From Azospirillum sp. TSA2s (GTDB taxonomy: Bacteria; Pseudomonadota; Alphaproteobacteria; Azospirillales; Azospirillaceae), in NCBI RefSeq assembly GCF_004923315.1, contig NZ_CP039649.1, positions 62,001 to 126,000 of the forward strand: 64,000 nt of DNA, given 5' to 3'. The position numbers and the translations under genes were made by a program. This document shows positions 42,000 to 52,034 of this stretch, one piece after another (the stretch's first letter is position 1; the number at the start of each line of letters is the position of its first letter). The notes below the pieces were generated by a model that ran no database searches, had not been told where the DNA came from, and saw only the letters and a program-made list of their open reading frames with translations.

Positions 42000-42251
42000 T
42001 CATGTCCGGGCGGATGCGGATTTGTCGAAATTGATCCGATCCCGGATCCGCCGCAGCGATCCATCCTTCCGGCGGACCCAGACATCGACGTCATATCCCA
42101 GTTCCCGAACCCGCACCGCATCATGCAGCGCGGACACCAGGGCCTCCCGTCGCGACGGGTATTTTCCGCAATCGTCGCCCGGCGCGAAGCCGACGGTCCA
42201 ATGATTCTCGTTCTGGCAAACGACGTAGCTGAGGTGCGGTATCGGTGCCAT
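42000..42251 (-). CDS. Small DUF2188-like hypothetical protein
   Basis: 83 residues, MAPIPHLSYVVCQNENHWTV then GKYPSRREALVSALHDAVRV and DVDVWVRRKDGSLRRI. The layout of a short strand pair, a helix and a final strand pair resembles small DUF2188-type proteins. An FNR-like site (42318-42331) with a GATACT -10 box at 42290-42295 lies upstream in the right spacing, which supports this being a real gene of the low-oxygen set. Confidence 0.7.
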   Translation of the reverse strand: MAPIPHLSYVVCQNENHWTVGFAPGDDCGKYPSRREALVSALHDAVRVRELGYDVDVWVRRKDGSLRRIRDRINFDKSASART

Positions 42252-42317
42252 GGCCGACCTCCCAAGGCTCGGGGCTCATCCGTCCGGAGAGTATCCCAAA
42301 GGAATCCGGCCACCGCC

Positions 42318-42331
42318 TTTATCGAGGTTAA
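42318..42331 (-). promoter_or_regulatory. FNR-like site before the small minus-strand gene
   Basis: TTTAT-CGAG-GTTAA. The site centre lies 32 bases from the centre of GATACT (42290-42295 on the complement), the class II activator geometry (-41.5). It is 67 bases upstream of the gene at 42251. Confidence 0.6.
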
Positions 42332-42391
42332 GGCCGATGCACATCCGGGGCGGATATTGGGGGTAGGGTCCCCGGATTTCAGCGGGGCGCG

Positions 42392-44440
42392 TCAGCGCCG
42401 GACGAGCACGACGATCGATCGCGCCTCCACCCTGTGGTGTGGTCCGGTGACCGGTGGCGCATCATCCAGGGACACGATGTCGCCGGGGCTTTCGAGCGCC
42501 GTGTTGATCACCCGGCGCCAGCCCTGTGGCGCGGTATCCTGAATCAGGAACTCCTGCTCCGCCGCCGAGGCATTGATCATGGCATAGAGATCGACATCGC
42601 CTTGCGTGCCGCCGCGCAGCAGAAAGGCGAGCGTGCCGCTGTCGGCCGAAGGGTCGAGGCTGCCGGTCGTTCCGAACCACGTCACATCCTCGCGCCAGCT
42701 GCGGCTGCGGCACAGTGTGGGATGGGCTTTGCGGAACGCGATCATCGCCCGGCAGAAGCGGTGAAAGTCGGCGTTGGTCCGCAGCAGATCCCAGTCGAGC
42801 CACGTCGTCTCGTTGTCCTGGTTGTAGGGGTTGTTGTTGCCACGCTGCGTGTTCAGAAACTCGTCGCCCGCCACGACCATCGGCGTGCCGTTCGCCAGCA
42901 TCAGCAGGCAGAACAGGTTCTTCGCCTGCCGGCGCCGAAGCCTGGCCACGGCCTCGGGCAGATTCACGTCTCCTTCCCAGCCGCAGTTCCAGGATCGGTT
43001 GTCGTCACGGCCGTCCCGGTTTCCTTCGCCGTTTGCCTCGTTGTGCTTCCGGTCGTAGCTGACCAGATCGTACAGGCAGAAGCCGTCGTGGCAGGTCACG
43101 AAATTGATGCTCTGATAGGCGTGATAGGCGTCCTCGGGCGTGTCGGGGAAGATGTCGTCGCTGCCGCCGAGCCGGCGGATCAGGCCGGCGGTGACCCCTC
43201 GATCCCCACGAATGAAGGACCGGACCTCGTTGCGGAATGTATCGTTCCATTGCAGCCATGTGGTTCCGGGAAAGGAGCGGCCGAGCTGGTAGCTGACCAC
43301 GTCCCAGGCCTCGGCGATCATCCGCAGGCGCGCCAGATCGGGATGCGTCTGGATCGCACTGATCACCGGCGGCTCTTCGAGATCGATGGAGCCGTCATCC
43401 CGGCGCGTGAACAGCGAGGCGAGATCGAAGCGGAAGCCGTCGATGCGGAACTGCCGCGCCCAATGGTGCAGGCTGTCCATGACCATGCCGGAGACATAGC
43501 GGTTGGCCGTATGCAGCACGTTCCCGGTGCCGCTGTCGTTGCGATAGCGGCGGCGGTCTTCGGCCAGAAGGTAGTAGGTGGTGTTGTCGACGCCGCGAAA
43601 GCTGTAGGTGGGGCCGCTTTCGTCGCTTTCGACCGTGTGGTTGTAGACGACGTCGAGGATCACTTCGATGTCGGCGGCGTGCAGCGCCTTGACCAGCGTC
43701 CGGAATTCGTCGAGCTGGCCGGCCGGCTCGGGGTCGGCTGCGTAGGTGTGATGCAGGGCGAAGAAGTTGAGCGGCATGTACCCCCAGTAATTTCCCTCCT
43801 GGGGATCGAACTGGAACACGGGCATCAGTTCGACCGCCGTGATGCCGAGGTCCCGCAGGTACGGAATCTTGTCGATCAGGCCCGCGAAGGTGCCCCGCCG
43901 GTCGGCCGGAACGCCGGAATTCGCCCGTTGGGTGAAGCCTCGGACATGCAGTTCATAGATGATGGTGTCGTGGGTATGGCGCGGGGCATGGTCGCCGGCC
44001 CAGTCGAAGCCGGACGCCTTGGCATGCAGGACGCCGAGGGGGGCGCGGCCGGGATTGGGTCCCGGATGGCGGGCGGCCTCGCGGCTGAAGCCGGACGGAA
44101 AGAAGACCGCCGTCGCATAGGGGTCGAGCAGGTTCTTCTCGGGATCGAACCGCTGCCCCTCGGCCGGCGCGCGCGGTCCGTCGACGCGATACGCATAGTA
44201 GGTCGCGCGGTCGACCGTGGTCGCGGGCAACCGGCAGTGCCAGATACGGCCACTCTTGTTGCGGCGGGGATCGAAGGGCTGGATCGCGATGGGGTCAATC
44301 GGATTCTGTGCGGAGAAAAGCAACAGAGTCACGGAAGTGGCGTGCTTGGAATATAGAGCGAAGTTGTAGGCGTCTTCGTCGGGGATGAAGGAAACTCCAA
44401 GCGGCGAGGGTGAGCCTTCGTGTCTTGTCCAATCGTCCAT
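42392..44440 (-). CDS. glgX: Glycogen debranching enzyme (isoamylase type)
   Basis: 682-residue GH13 debranching enzyme. The ATG at 44440 has GAAGGG ten bases upstream. An N-terminal CBM48 (SPLGVSFIPDEDAYNFALYS) leads to the catalytic barrel with VILDVVYNHTVE, GFRFDLASLF (nucleophile Asp), IAEAWD (acid Glu) and FVTCHDGFCLYDLVSY (transition-state Asp). It hydrolyses alpha-1,6 branches of glycogen so that phosphorylase can proceed. It lies 19 bases after the acyl carrier protein gene and is the last gene of a six-gene operon. No other glycogen gene is present. Mobilising glycogen when respiration stops would fit the surrounding genes. Confidence 0.93.
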   Translation of the reverse strand: MDDWTRHEGSPSPLGVSFIPDEDAYNFALYSKHATSVTLLLFSAQNPIDPIAIQPFDPRRNKSGRIWHCRLPATTVDRATYYAYRVDGPRAPAEGQRFDPEKNLLDPYATAVFFPSGFSREAARHPGPNPGRAPLGVLHAKASGFDWAGDHAPRHTHDTIIYELHVRGFTQRANSGVPADRRGTFAGLIDKIPYLRDLGITAVELMPVFQFDPQEGNYWGYMPLNFFALHHTYAADPEPAGQLDEFRTLVKALHAADIEVILDVVYNHTVESDESGPTYSFRGVDNTTYYLLAEDRRRYRNDSGTGNVLHTANRYVSGMVMDSLHHWARQFRIDGFRFDLASLFTRRDDGSIDLEEPPVISAIQTHPDLARLRMIAEAWDVVSYQLGRSFPGTTWLQWNDTFRNEVRSFIRGDRGVTAGLIRRLGGSDDIFPDTPEDAYHAYQSINFVTCHDGFCLYDLVSYDRKHNEANGEGNRDGRDDNRSWNCGWEGDVNLPEAVARLRRRQAKNLFCLLMLANGTPMVVAGDEFLNTQRGNNNPYNQDNETTWLDWDLLRTNADFHRFCRAMIAFRKAHPTLCRSRSWREDVTWFGTTGSLDPSADSGTLAFLLRGGTQGDVDLYAMINASAAEQEFLIQDTAPQGWRRVINTALESPGDIVSLDDAPPVTGPHHRVEARSIVVLVRR

Positions 44441-44459
44441 CGGAACATCGCCCTTCGCG

Positions 44460-44729
44460 TCATGCGATCCCGGCTTTTGCCGCAATCGCCGGATCGGCCA
44501 TGAGGTAGGCGACCGCTCCATCGAGGGTGATCAGGCGGGGGTAATCGACCTCGGGGATCGCGACGCCCAGCCGGTTGTGCAGCGCCGTCACGAAGTTCAG
44601 GTGATCCATGGAGTCGATGTCCAGCGCCTCCCGAAGGTCGGCCGCAGGGTCGAGGAGGGCAAGGTCGGCTTCGGGGGCGATGTTGCTCAGCTCCTCCAGC
44701 ACCACACGTCTTACATCGTCGGGCGTCAT
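44460..44729 (-). CDS. Acyl carrier protein
   Basis: 89-residue ACP: TPDDVRRVVLEELSNIAPEA, then LREALDIDSMDHLNFVTALH with the phosphopantetheine serine in DSM (about residue 37). The start overlaps the E2 stop by four bases (ATGA), so it is made together with the dehydrogenase. The ACP is unlike a housekeeping AcpP and has no fatty-acid genes beside it. Its coupling to an acetyl-CoA-producing complex and an AMP-forming ligase suggests it carries an acyl group made or used by them. No 4'-phosphopantetheinyl transferase gene is nearby. Confidence 0.9.
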   Translation of the reverse strand: MTPDDVRRVVLEELSNIAPEADLALLDPAADLREALDIDSMDHLNFVTALHNRLGVAIPEVDYPRLITLDGAVAYLMADPAIAAKAGIA

Positions 44730-45907
44730 AGCGATCCGGGCTCCTGCAGCAGACGATCGATTTCGGCAAGGAGAAGGGCGCCACGGTGGCCGTCGCTGAC
44801 CCGATGGTCGGCCGCGAGGGTCGCCGTCATCACGGGGCATGGAACGACCTGCCCATCCGCCACCCAAGGCCGCTCGACCGGCTTGCCGAAGCCGACGATG
44901 GCGACCTGCGGCGGGTAGATGACACCGAACACCCCCTCTACCCCGCGGTCGCCGAGACTGGTGACGGTGATGGTGGGATCCTGCAGCTCGGAACTGCGCA
45001 GCCGCCCGGAGCGTGCCCGTGCGACCACGTCACGCAGGCGGGCCATCACCTCGTCCACGGCCAACTTGTCGGTGTCGTGGATCGCGGGTGCGACGAGGCC
45101 GCCGCCGCGGATCGCCACCGCGGTGCCGATATGAATGCCCTCGGCCGGTCGGAACGTCCCGTCGATACAGAAACCGTTGAACTCGGGCAGGCGGCGCAAG
45201 GCCAGCGCGACGGCCTTCAATTGCAGCGCCGCCAGGAGCAGCCGCTGTTCGGGCGGGCGTCCCGTGTTCCGATCAATGAGCCAGGCGTTCGCCTTGGCCA
45301 GGGCCACCGTGGTGCTCAGGTAGTAGTGAGGGATTTCCTGATTGGAGCGCGCCATGGCCGCAGCGATCGCCCGCCGCATCTGCGCCAGATCCAGGCCGCG
45401 CGCCGGCGAGGCGGCGGATGGCGTAGCGGCGGCCCGCTCGACGTCGGCGAGCAGCACGGCACCTCCTGGCCCGCTGCCGGCAATGGCGGTCAGGGCGATG
45501 CCACGCTCGGCCGCCAGCCGCCGTGCCGCCGGCGACGCCGGCGGATGAGCGGTCGCCACCATGACCGGAGGGGGCGTGACCGGAGGGGACGGGAGCGGCG
45601 CCGGTGCCCGCAGCGGCGGGGGAGGGGGCGCCGATGGCTGCGGCTCGGGGCTGGGCAACACGATGCTCTCGCCGGCTCCGGCGAGCAGGGCGAGCGGTGT
45701 GCCGACCGGAACCGTGGTTCCGGGAGTGACGAGCAGCCGTTCGATCACCCCCGCCTCGAAGGTCTCGACCTCGATGGCGCCCTTCTGCGTTTCCACAACG
45801 GCGACGATGTCGCCGCGGGCGACGGCATCGCCCGGCTGTTTGAGCCATTCGACCAGGACGCCCGCCTCCATGTCGGCGCCCAGAGACGGCATTCGGAAAA
45901 TGCCCAT
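44726..45907 (-). CDS. Dihydrolipoyl acyltransferase (E2 of a 2-oxo acid dehydrogenase)
   Basis: 393 residues. The N-terminal lipoyl domain has the modified Lys in VVETQKGAIEVETFEAG (about residue 43). A Pro/Ala-rich linker is followed by a peripheral subunit-binding domain (ASPAARRLAAERGIALTAIA) and the catalytic domain with TLAADHRVSDGHRGALLL (HxxxDG). It transfers acetyl or another acyl group from E1 to CoA. The start overlaps the E1beta stop by one base and the stop overlaps the ACP start. No E3 gene is in the cluster, so a shared lipoamide dehydrogenase must serve it. Confidence 0.94.
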   Translation of the reverse strand: MGIFRMPSLGADMEAGVLVEWLKQPGDAVARGDIVAVVETQKGAIEVETFEAGVIERLLVTPGTTVPVGTPLALLAGAGESIVLPSPEPQPSAPPPPPLRAPAPLPSPPVTPPPVMVATAHPPASPAARRLAAERGIALTAIAGSGPGGAVLLADVERAAATPSAASPARGLDLAQMRRAIAAAMARSNQEIPHYYLSTTVALAKANAWLIDRNTGRPPEQRLLLAALQLKAVALALRRLPEFNGFCIDGTFRPAEGIHIGTAVAIRGGGLVAPAIHDTDKLAVDEVMARLRDVVARARSGRLRSSELQDPTITVTSLGDRGVEGVFGVIYPPQVAIVGFGKPVERPWVADGQVVPCPVMTATLAADHRVSDGHRGALLLAEIDRLLQEPGSL

Positions 45908-46917
45908 CACGCCCCCATCAGCGCCTTGACCGCCGCCACGATGGCAGCCGGTTGCGGAAGCGCCGCCTGCTCCAGATGCCGGGGGTAGGGGATCGGCACC
46001 TCGGCCGTGCAGACCCGCGCCACCGGAGCGTCGAGCGACCAGAAGGCCCCCTCCATGATGCGGGCGCTGACCTCCGCGGCGAAGCTGCCGGTCCGCCAGC
46101 CTTCGTCGACGATCACCGCCCGGCGGGTGCGGGCGACCGAGGCCAGCACGGTTTCGGCATCGAGCGGCCGCAGGCTGCGCAGGTCCACGACCTCCGCCGA
46201 CACATTGTCCGCCGCCAGGGCTTGCGCGGCGGCGAGCGTCTTGAACAGGCTGCCGCCGTAGGTGATCAGCGTCACGTCCGTGCCGGGGCGGCGGACCACC
46301 GCACGGTCGATGTCGACCGGACCGGCCGCGGCATCCAGCGTTCCCTCCATGTTGTAGAGCATCACATGCTCGAACATCACCACCGGGTCGGGGTCCTGCA
46401 GTGCGGTCCACAGCATGCCGCGCGCGTCCTCCAGGGTGGCCGGCGCCACCACCCGCAGGCCCGGCACATGGGCGTACCAGCCCTCCAGACTGTGGGAGTG
46501 CTGGGCGGCGAGCTGGCGCCCCGCCCCGGTCGGAATGCGGAAGACCACCGGCACGCTCACCTGTCCGCCGGACATGTGGCGGAGCGTCGCTGCGTTGTTG
46601 ACGATCTGGTCGAGCGCCAGCAGGCTGAAGTTGACGGTCATGATCTCGACGATCGGACGCATGCCGTTCAGCGCGGCGCCGATGCCGGCGCCGACGAAGG
46701 TGGATTCCGACAGCGGCGTATCGCGGATGCGGTCCGGCCCGAACTCGTCGTACAGGCCTTTGCTCACGGCGTAGCATCCGCCGTAGCACCCGACATCCTC
46801 GCCCATCAGAAAGACCCGCTCGTCGCGCAGCAGCGCATCACGAAGCGCCTCACGCAGGGCGTCGCGGTAAGTGATCGTTCGGCTGGCCGCCGCCACGGTG
46901 ATGTCCGCATCGGTCAT
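45907..46917 (-). CDS. 2-oxo acid dehydrogenase E1 beta subunit
   Basis: 336-residue E1beta. The ATG at 46917 overlaps the E1alpha stop by four bases; an 18-residue upstream extension is open but lies inside E1alpha. Recognisable are [40 protein letters not shown], the thiamine-pyrimidine pocket and [16 protein letters not shown] with [13 protein letters not shown]. It forms the alpha2beta2 thiamine-dependent E1 with the upstream gene product. Pyruvate or acetoin is the likeliest substrate. Branched-chain acids are less likely because no branched-chain genes are nearby. Confidence 0.94.
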   Translation of the reverse strand: MTDADITVAAASRTITYRDALREALRDALLRDERVFLMGEDVGCYGGCYAVSKGLYDEFGPDRIRDTPLSESTFVGAGIGAALNGMRPIVEIMTVNFSLLALDQIVNNAATLRHMSGGQVSVPVVFRIPTGAGRQLAAQHSHSLEGWYAHVPGLRVVAPATLEDARGMLWTALQDPDPVVMFEHVMLYNMEGTLDAAAGPVDIDRAVVRRPGTDVTLITYGGSLFKTLAAAQALAADNVSAEVVDLRSLRPLDAETVLASVARTRRAVIVDEGWRTGSFAAEVSARIMEGAFWSLDAPVARVCTAEVPIPYPRHLEQAALPQPAAIVAAVKALMGA

Positions 46918-47917
46918 GGATGCACCTCGCGGGTATAGACGTCCTTCGCCAGATCCTCGACCGGCTCCCATTGCCCGGCCTCGGCGAATGCGACCGCCGC
47001 CTCGATCTCCGCCTCGGTTTCCCGTTCGATGGCGGGGAGATCGGCGTCGTGCAGCATGCCGGTTTCCCGCATCCAGGCGGACAGCCGGGCGACGGGGTCA
47101 TGGCGCTTCCAATCCTCGACCTCCGCCTTGTCGCGGTAGAGCTGGGGGTCGAACATGGAATGGGCGCGGAAGCGGTAGGTCCGGCATTCGAGGAATTGCG
47201 GCCCGGCGCCATCGCGTATCGCATCGGTCATGCGCCGTGCCGCCGCCTCGACGGCGACGACGTCCATGCCGTCCACCGCCTCCGACGCGACCTGATAGAC
47301 GGCGGCCTTGAGGTGCAGGTCGGTCTGCGACTGTGCCCTATCGAGGCGCGTGCCCATGGCGTAGAGGTTGTTTTCGCAGACGAACAGGACCGGCAGTTTC
47401 CACAGTGCGGCGAGGTTCAGGCTCTCATGGAACTCGCCCTCGGCAACGGCGCCGTCGCCGAAGAAGCATGCGGTCACCCGCGGCCGGCCACGCATGCGGT
47501 CGGCCAGCGCCATGCCCACCGCCAGGGGTAGCCCACCGGCGACGATGGCATTGCCACCGAAAAAGCGGGTGCCGACATCGAACAGATGCATCGATCCGCC
47601 GCGCCCGCGGCTGCAGCCTTCGGCCTTCCCGTACATCTCGGCCATGACGGCGGTCATCGGGACGCCGCGCAGGATGGCGTGTCCATGCTCGCGGTAGGTG
47701 GCGACGACGGCGTCTTCGGGATGCAGGCACGCCATCACCCCGGCGGCCACCGCCTCCTCGCCGATATAGAGGTGAAGAAAGCCGCGGATCTTTTCCTGCT
47801 GGTACAGTTCGCCGCACCGCTCCTCGAAGCGGCGAATGCGCACCATCTGCCGCAGCAGACCCAGCAGATGGTCGCGGGTCAGGCGCGGCTTCGCATGCGG
47901 GGCCAGAGACTGGTCGG

Positions 47918-47921
<4 letters not shown>
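46914..47921 (-). CDS. 2-oxo acid dehydrogenase E1 alpha subunit
   Basis: 335-residue E1alpha. [20 protein letters not shown] and [17 protein letters not shown] lie at the N-terminus. The thiamine diphosphate motif is [20 protein letters not shown] ending in FVCENN, and the phosphorylation-loop region is [17 protein letters not shown]. Pyruvate dehydrogenase and acetoin dehydrogenase E1alpha have this size and pattern. The start overlaps the acetyl-CoA synthetase stop by four bases, so carbon entering as acetate and as pyruvate would reach acetyl-CoA from one transcript. Confidence 0.94.
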
Positions 47922-49675
<1,754 letters not shown>

Positions 49676-49768
49676 GGCTGCACCTCATCCTGAACGCACC
49701 GCCCGGCGAGCAGGTGCTGATGATGGCGGTATCGCGCAGCAGGTTACGCCCGTGTCCGGGGGCTGGGT

Positions 49769-49782
49769 TTAACCCAGGTTAG
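49769..49782 (-). promoter_or_regulatory. FNR-like site of the acetyl-CoA synthetase-dehydrogenase operon
   Basis: TTAAC-CCAG-GTTAG. On the complement, TAACCT (49741-49746) lies with its centre 32 bases from the site centre, matching class II spacing, about 94 bases upstream of the operon's first ATG. Confidence 0.6.
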
Positions 49783-49837
49783 GACCCGCCCGGAAATGCG
49801 ATGTCTAAATCCGATGTCCGAATACGGTGCCTTGCCG

Positions 49838-51214
49838 TTATGGATGGTCCGGTCGGACCTGACCGATGCTGTCGGCCTGTTCGGCGAGCGCTTCAAGGTC
49901 GGGCGAAATGACGGATTCAATGGTCGCATGATGCGTCAGATCGCGTACCGGCTCGGGCAGGCTCGCCAATTCGGCCGCAGCGTGGGAGCGAATGGCGGTC
50001 AGGTCCGGCGGTGCCCCGACACGGCGCCCGTTCCGCATTACCGGGATCAGCAGCGGACGTCCCGGCTCTTGCGCTTCGGCGACGGACAGCAGGTCCGTCC
50101 GGATCCGGCCGCCGGCATCGTAGCTGCGGAACACCTGTTTACGCCCCGGCCAAGTCGCTTTGCCGGGCGAGCGCTTGCGCCGAGGCAACCCGGCATACTC
50201 GACCAGCTTGTAGGCGCAGTCGAGCGCGGGCGCGTCGCTGGAGGTGGTCAGGCTGGTGCCGATACCGAAGCTGTCGATGGGCGCATTCGCGGTCAGCAGC
50301 GACCCGAGCGCATACTCGTCCAATCCACCGCTCGCCACGATGTGCGTCCCGCTCAATCCGCCGGCATCGAGGATCGCACGCACCCGTTGTGATTGCGTTG
50401 CGAGGTCGCCGCTGTCCAGCCTGACGGCAGACGGATGGACCCCGTCGACCGCCAGCTTGCCTGCCAGGGACACCACGGTCCCGGCTGCCGCCTCGGTGTC
50501 ATAGGTGTCGAGCAGCAGGGTCAGATTCCGTGGACGTGAACGGGCGAAGTTGATGAATGCGTCGGCTTCCTGCCGATGGGCTTGCACGAAGGAATGCGCC
50601 ATCGTCCCGACGATCGGAATGCCGAAACGCCGGCCGGCCAAAGCGATTGCCGTTCCGGCGAAGCCCGCGATGTATGCGGCTCGTGCAGCCAGGAGCCCGG
50701 CTTCAGCGCCGTGTGCCCGGCGCAGACCGAAGTCGAACAGCGGGCGACCGTCCGCCGCCAACACCAGCCTTGCGGCCTTTGAGGCGATGACGGTCTGAAG
50801 GTGAATCAGGTTGATCAGGCGCGTTTCCATCATCTGCGCTTCCGGCAGGCTGGCCGTCACGCGCAGGATCGGTTCATGGGCGAAAAAGGCCGTCCCTTCG
50901 GGGAGCGCGTCCACATCCCCCGAGAAGCGGAAGTCCCCAAGATAGTCGACGGTCCGGTTCGACAACCGGGCATGGTCGCGCAGCCATGCCAGATCGTCCG
51001 GAGCAAATCTGGCCGTCTCCAGGAAGGCAACCGCCTGCTCGAGGCCGGCTGCGATCAGAAAATTCCTTTGGTTCGGCAGGGTGCGGACGAACAGCTCGAA
51101 TGATGCAGTGCCGTTCATTCCGTGGTCGAGGTAAGCGTCGACCATGGCGACCTCGTAGAGGTCCGTAAGCAGAAGATTGTCGCCATCGCACAGTGGACCG
51201 GGATGGATGTTCAT
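49838..51214 (-). CDS. pncB: Nicotinate phosphoribosyltransferase
   Basis: 458-residue enzyme of NAD salvage that joins nicotinate to PRPP. LLLTDLYEVAMVDAYLDHGM, RTLPNQRNFLIAAGLEQAV, FDFGLRRAHGAEAGLLAARA, LLDTYDTEAA, AVRLDSGDLA and SFGIGTSLTTSSDAPALD are all family-typical. The PRPP it needs could come from the PRPP synthetase encoded at 57522-58502 in the same locus. The short C-terminal extension contains no cysteine cluster. It ends 56 bases before the FNR-like site of the next operon. Confidence 0.94.
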   Translation of the reverse strand: MNIHPGPLCDGDNLLLTDLYEVAMVDAYLDHGMNGTASFELFVRTLPNQRNFLIAAGLEQAVAFLETARFAPDDLAWLRDHARLSNRTVDYLGDFRFSGDVDALPEGTAFFAHEPILRVTASLPEAQMMETRLINLIHLQTVIASKAARLVLAADGRPLFDFGLRRAHGAEAGLLAARAAYIAGFAGTAIALAGRRFGIPIVGTMAHSFVQAHRQEADAFINFARSRPRNLTLLLDTYDTEAAAGTVVSLAGKLAVDGVHPSAVRLDSGDLATQSQRVRAILDAGGLSGTHIVASGGLDEYALGSLLTANAPIDSFGIGTSLTTSSDAPALDCAYKLVEYAGLPRRKRSPGKATWPGRKQVFRSYDAGGRIRTDLLSVAEAQEPGRPLLIPVMRNGRRVGAPPDLTAIRSHAAAELASLPEPVRDLTHHATIESVISPDLEALAEQADSIGQVRPDHP

Positions 51215-51289
51215 GGCCGTCTCCCGCCCAAATGCTTTGCGCCGGCTGCCATGTCGCGGCCCGACACAGCAGCCGGCGGCGCCGGGAAA

Positions 51290-51847
51290 TCAGACTTTGG
51301 CGATTTCGATGGTGCGCCTGGTCGGCTTGCTCGGCTCGCTCTTCGGCAGCACGATGGTGAGCACGCCGTTCTTCATGCTGGCCGTGATCGCGTCCGCCTT
51401 CACGTTGGCCGGCAGCCGGAAGGTGCGGGCGCACAGTCCATAGCGGCGTTCCGAGAAATAACGGTTCTTGTCCTTTTCTTCCGTCTCCTCCTTCTTCTCG
51501 GCCTTGACGGTCAGGATGTCGTCCTGGATGGAAACCTCGGCGTCCTTCTCGTCCATGCCGGGGATTTCCAGGGTGACGCGGTATTCGGTCTCCCGTTCAT
51601 CCACTTCCGCCGGGGGCACGATCGCTTCCAGATCGGCGTCGCTGCGCAACAGCGGCTCAAGGCCGAATATCGGGCGGCGGCTCCACGGGAAGCGCAGCAT
51701 GGACGATGCTTCGTCGAACAGGCGGTCGAACTCGTCGCGCAGGGCGAAAAGCGGATGGCGATTGCGCTCCGCCACTTCCTTGGCCGCCATGCCGGTGGTC
51801 TTGAGCTCCTTCGGCTTTTCGCCGGCGCTCGTTTCAGTCATGCTCAT
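51290..51847 (-). CDS. Hsp20/alpha-crystallin small heat-shock protein
   Basis: 185 residues; AGGAGG lies six bases before the ATG. An N-terminal arm with FALRDEFDRLFDEASSMLRF precedes the alpha-crystallin domain (RVTLEIPGMDEKDAEVSIQD, LTVKAEKKEETEEK, RTFRLPANVKADAITASMKN GVL). The C-terminal IxI-like tail is TIEIAKV. It binds unfolding proteins in the cytoplasm in an ATP-independent way. An FNR-like site with TAAAAA at class II spacing lies upstream, so low-oxygen control is likely. Small Hsp20 proteins are usual members of lxa- or Anr-type loci. Confidence 0.95.
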   Translation of the reverse strand: MSMTETSAGEKPKELKTTGMAAKEVAERNRHPLFALRDEFDRLFDEASSMLRFPWSRRPIFGLEPLLRSDADLEAIVPPAEVDERETEYRVTLEIPGMDEKDAEVSIQDDILTVKAEKKEETEEKDKNRYFSERRYGLCARTFRLPANVKADAITASMKNGVLTIVLPKSEPSKPTRRTIEIAKV

Positions 51848-51921
51848 GGCATCCTCCTGGTTTACCCTTGGGATTACCCTTGTGACGCGATGGTTTTTAG
51901 CACCCGGCGGGGCCGGCCGCC

Positions 51922-51935
51922 TTTATCTGGATTAA
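51922..51935 (-). promoter_or_regulatory. FNR-like site upstream of hsp20
   Basis: TTTAT-CTGG-ATTAA, 74 bases before the hsp20 start. TAAAAA (51894-51899 on the complement) is centred 32 bases from the site centre. Confidence 0.6.
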
Positions 51936-52034
51936 GGCCGCGCGACGTTTCGCCGGAGAGGGCGGTCGATGCCGTGCTTCGGCGGCCCCGAACAACGGCC
52001 GTGTTGCAGGCTGGTGGCGACGCGACAGCGAGGA

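Noticed and set aside
44726-46789. A 687-residue fusion of an unknown domain with E2
   Set aside because: The upstream 300 codons are the out-of-frame shadow of E1beta. The E2 domain has its own ATG at 45907, overlapping the E1beta stop.
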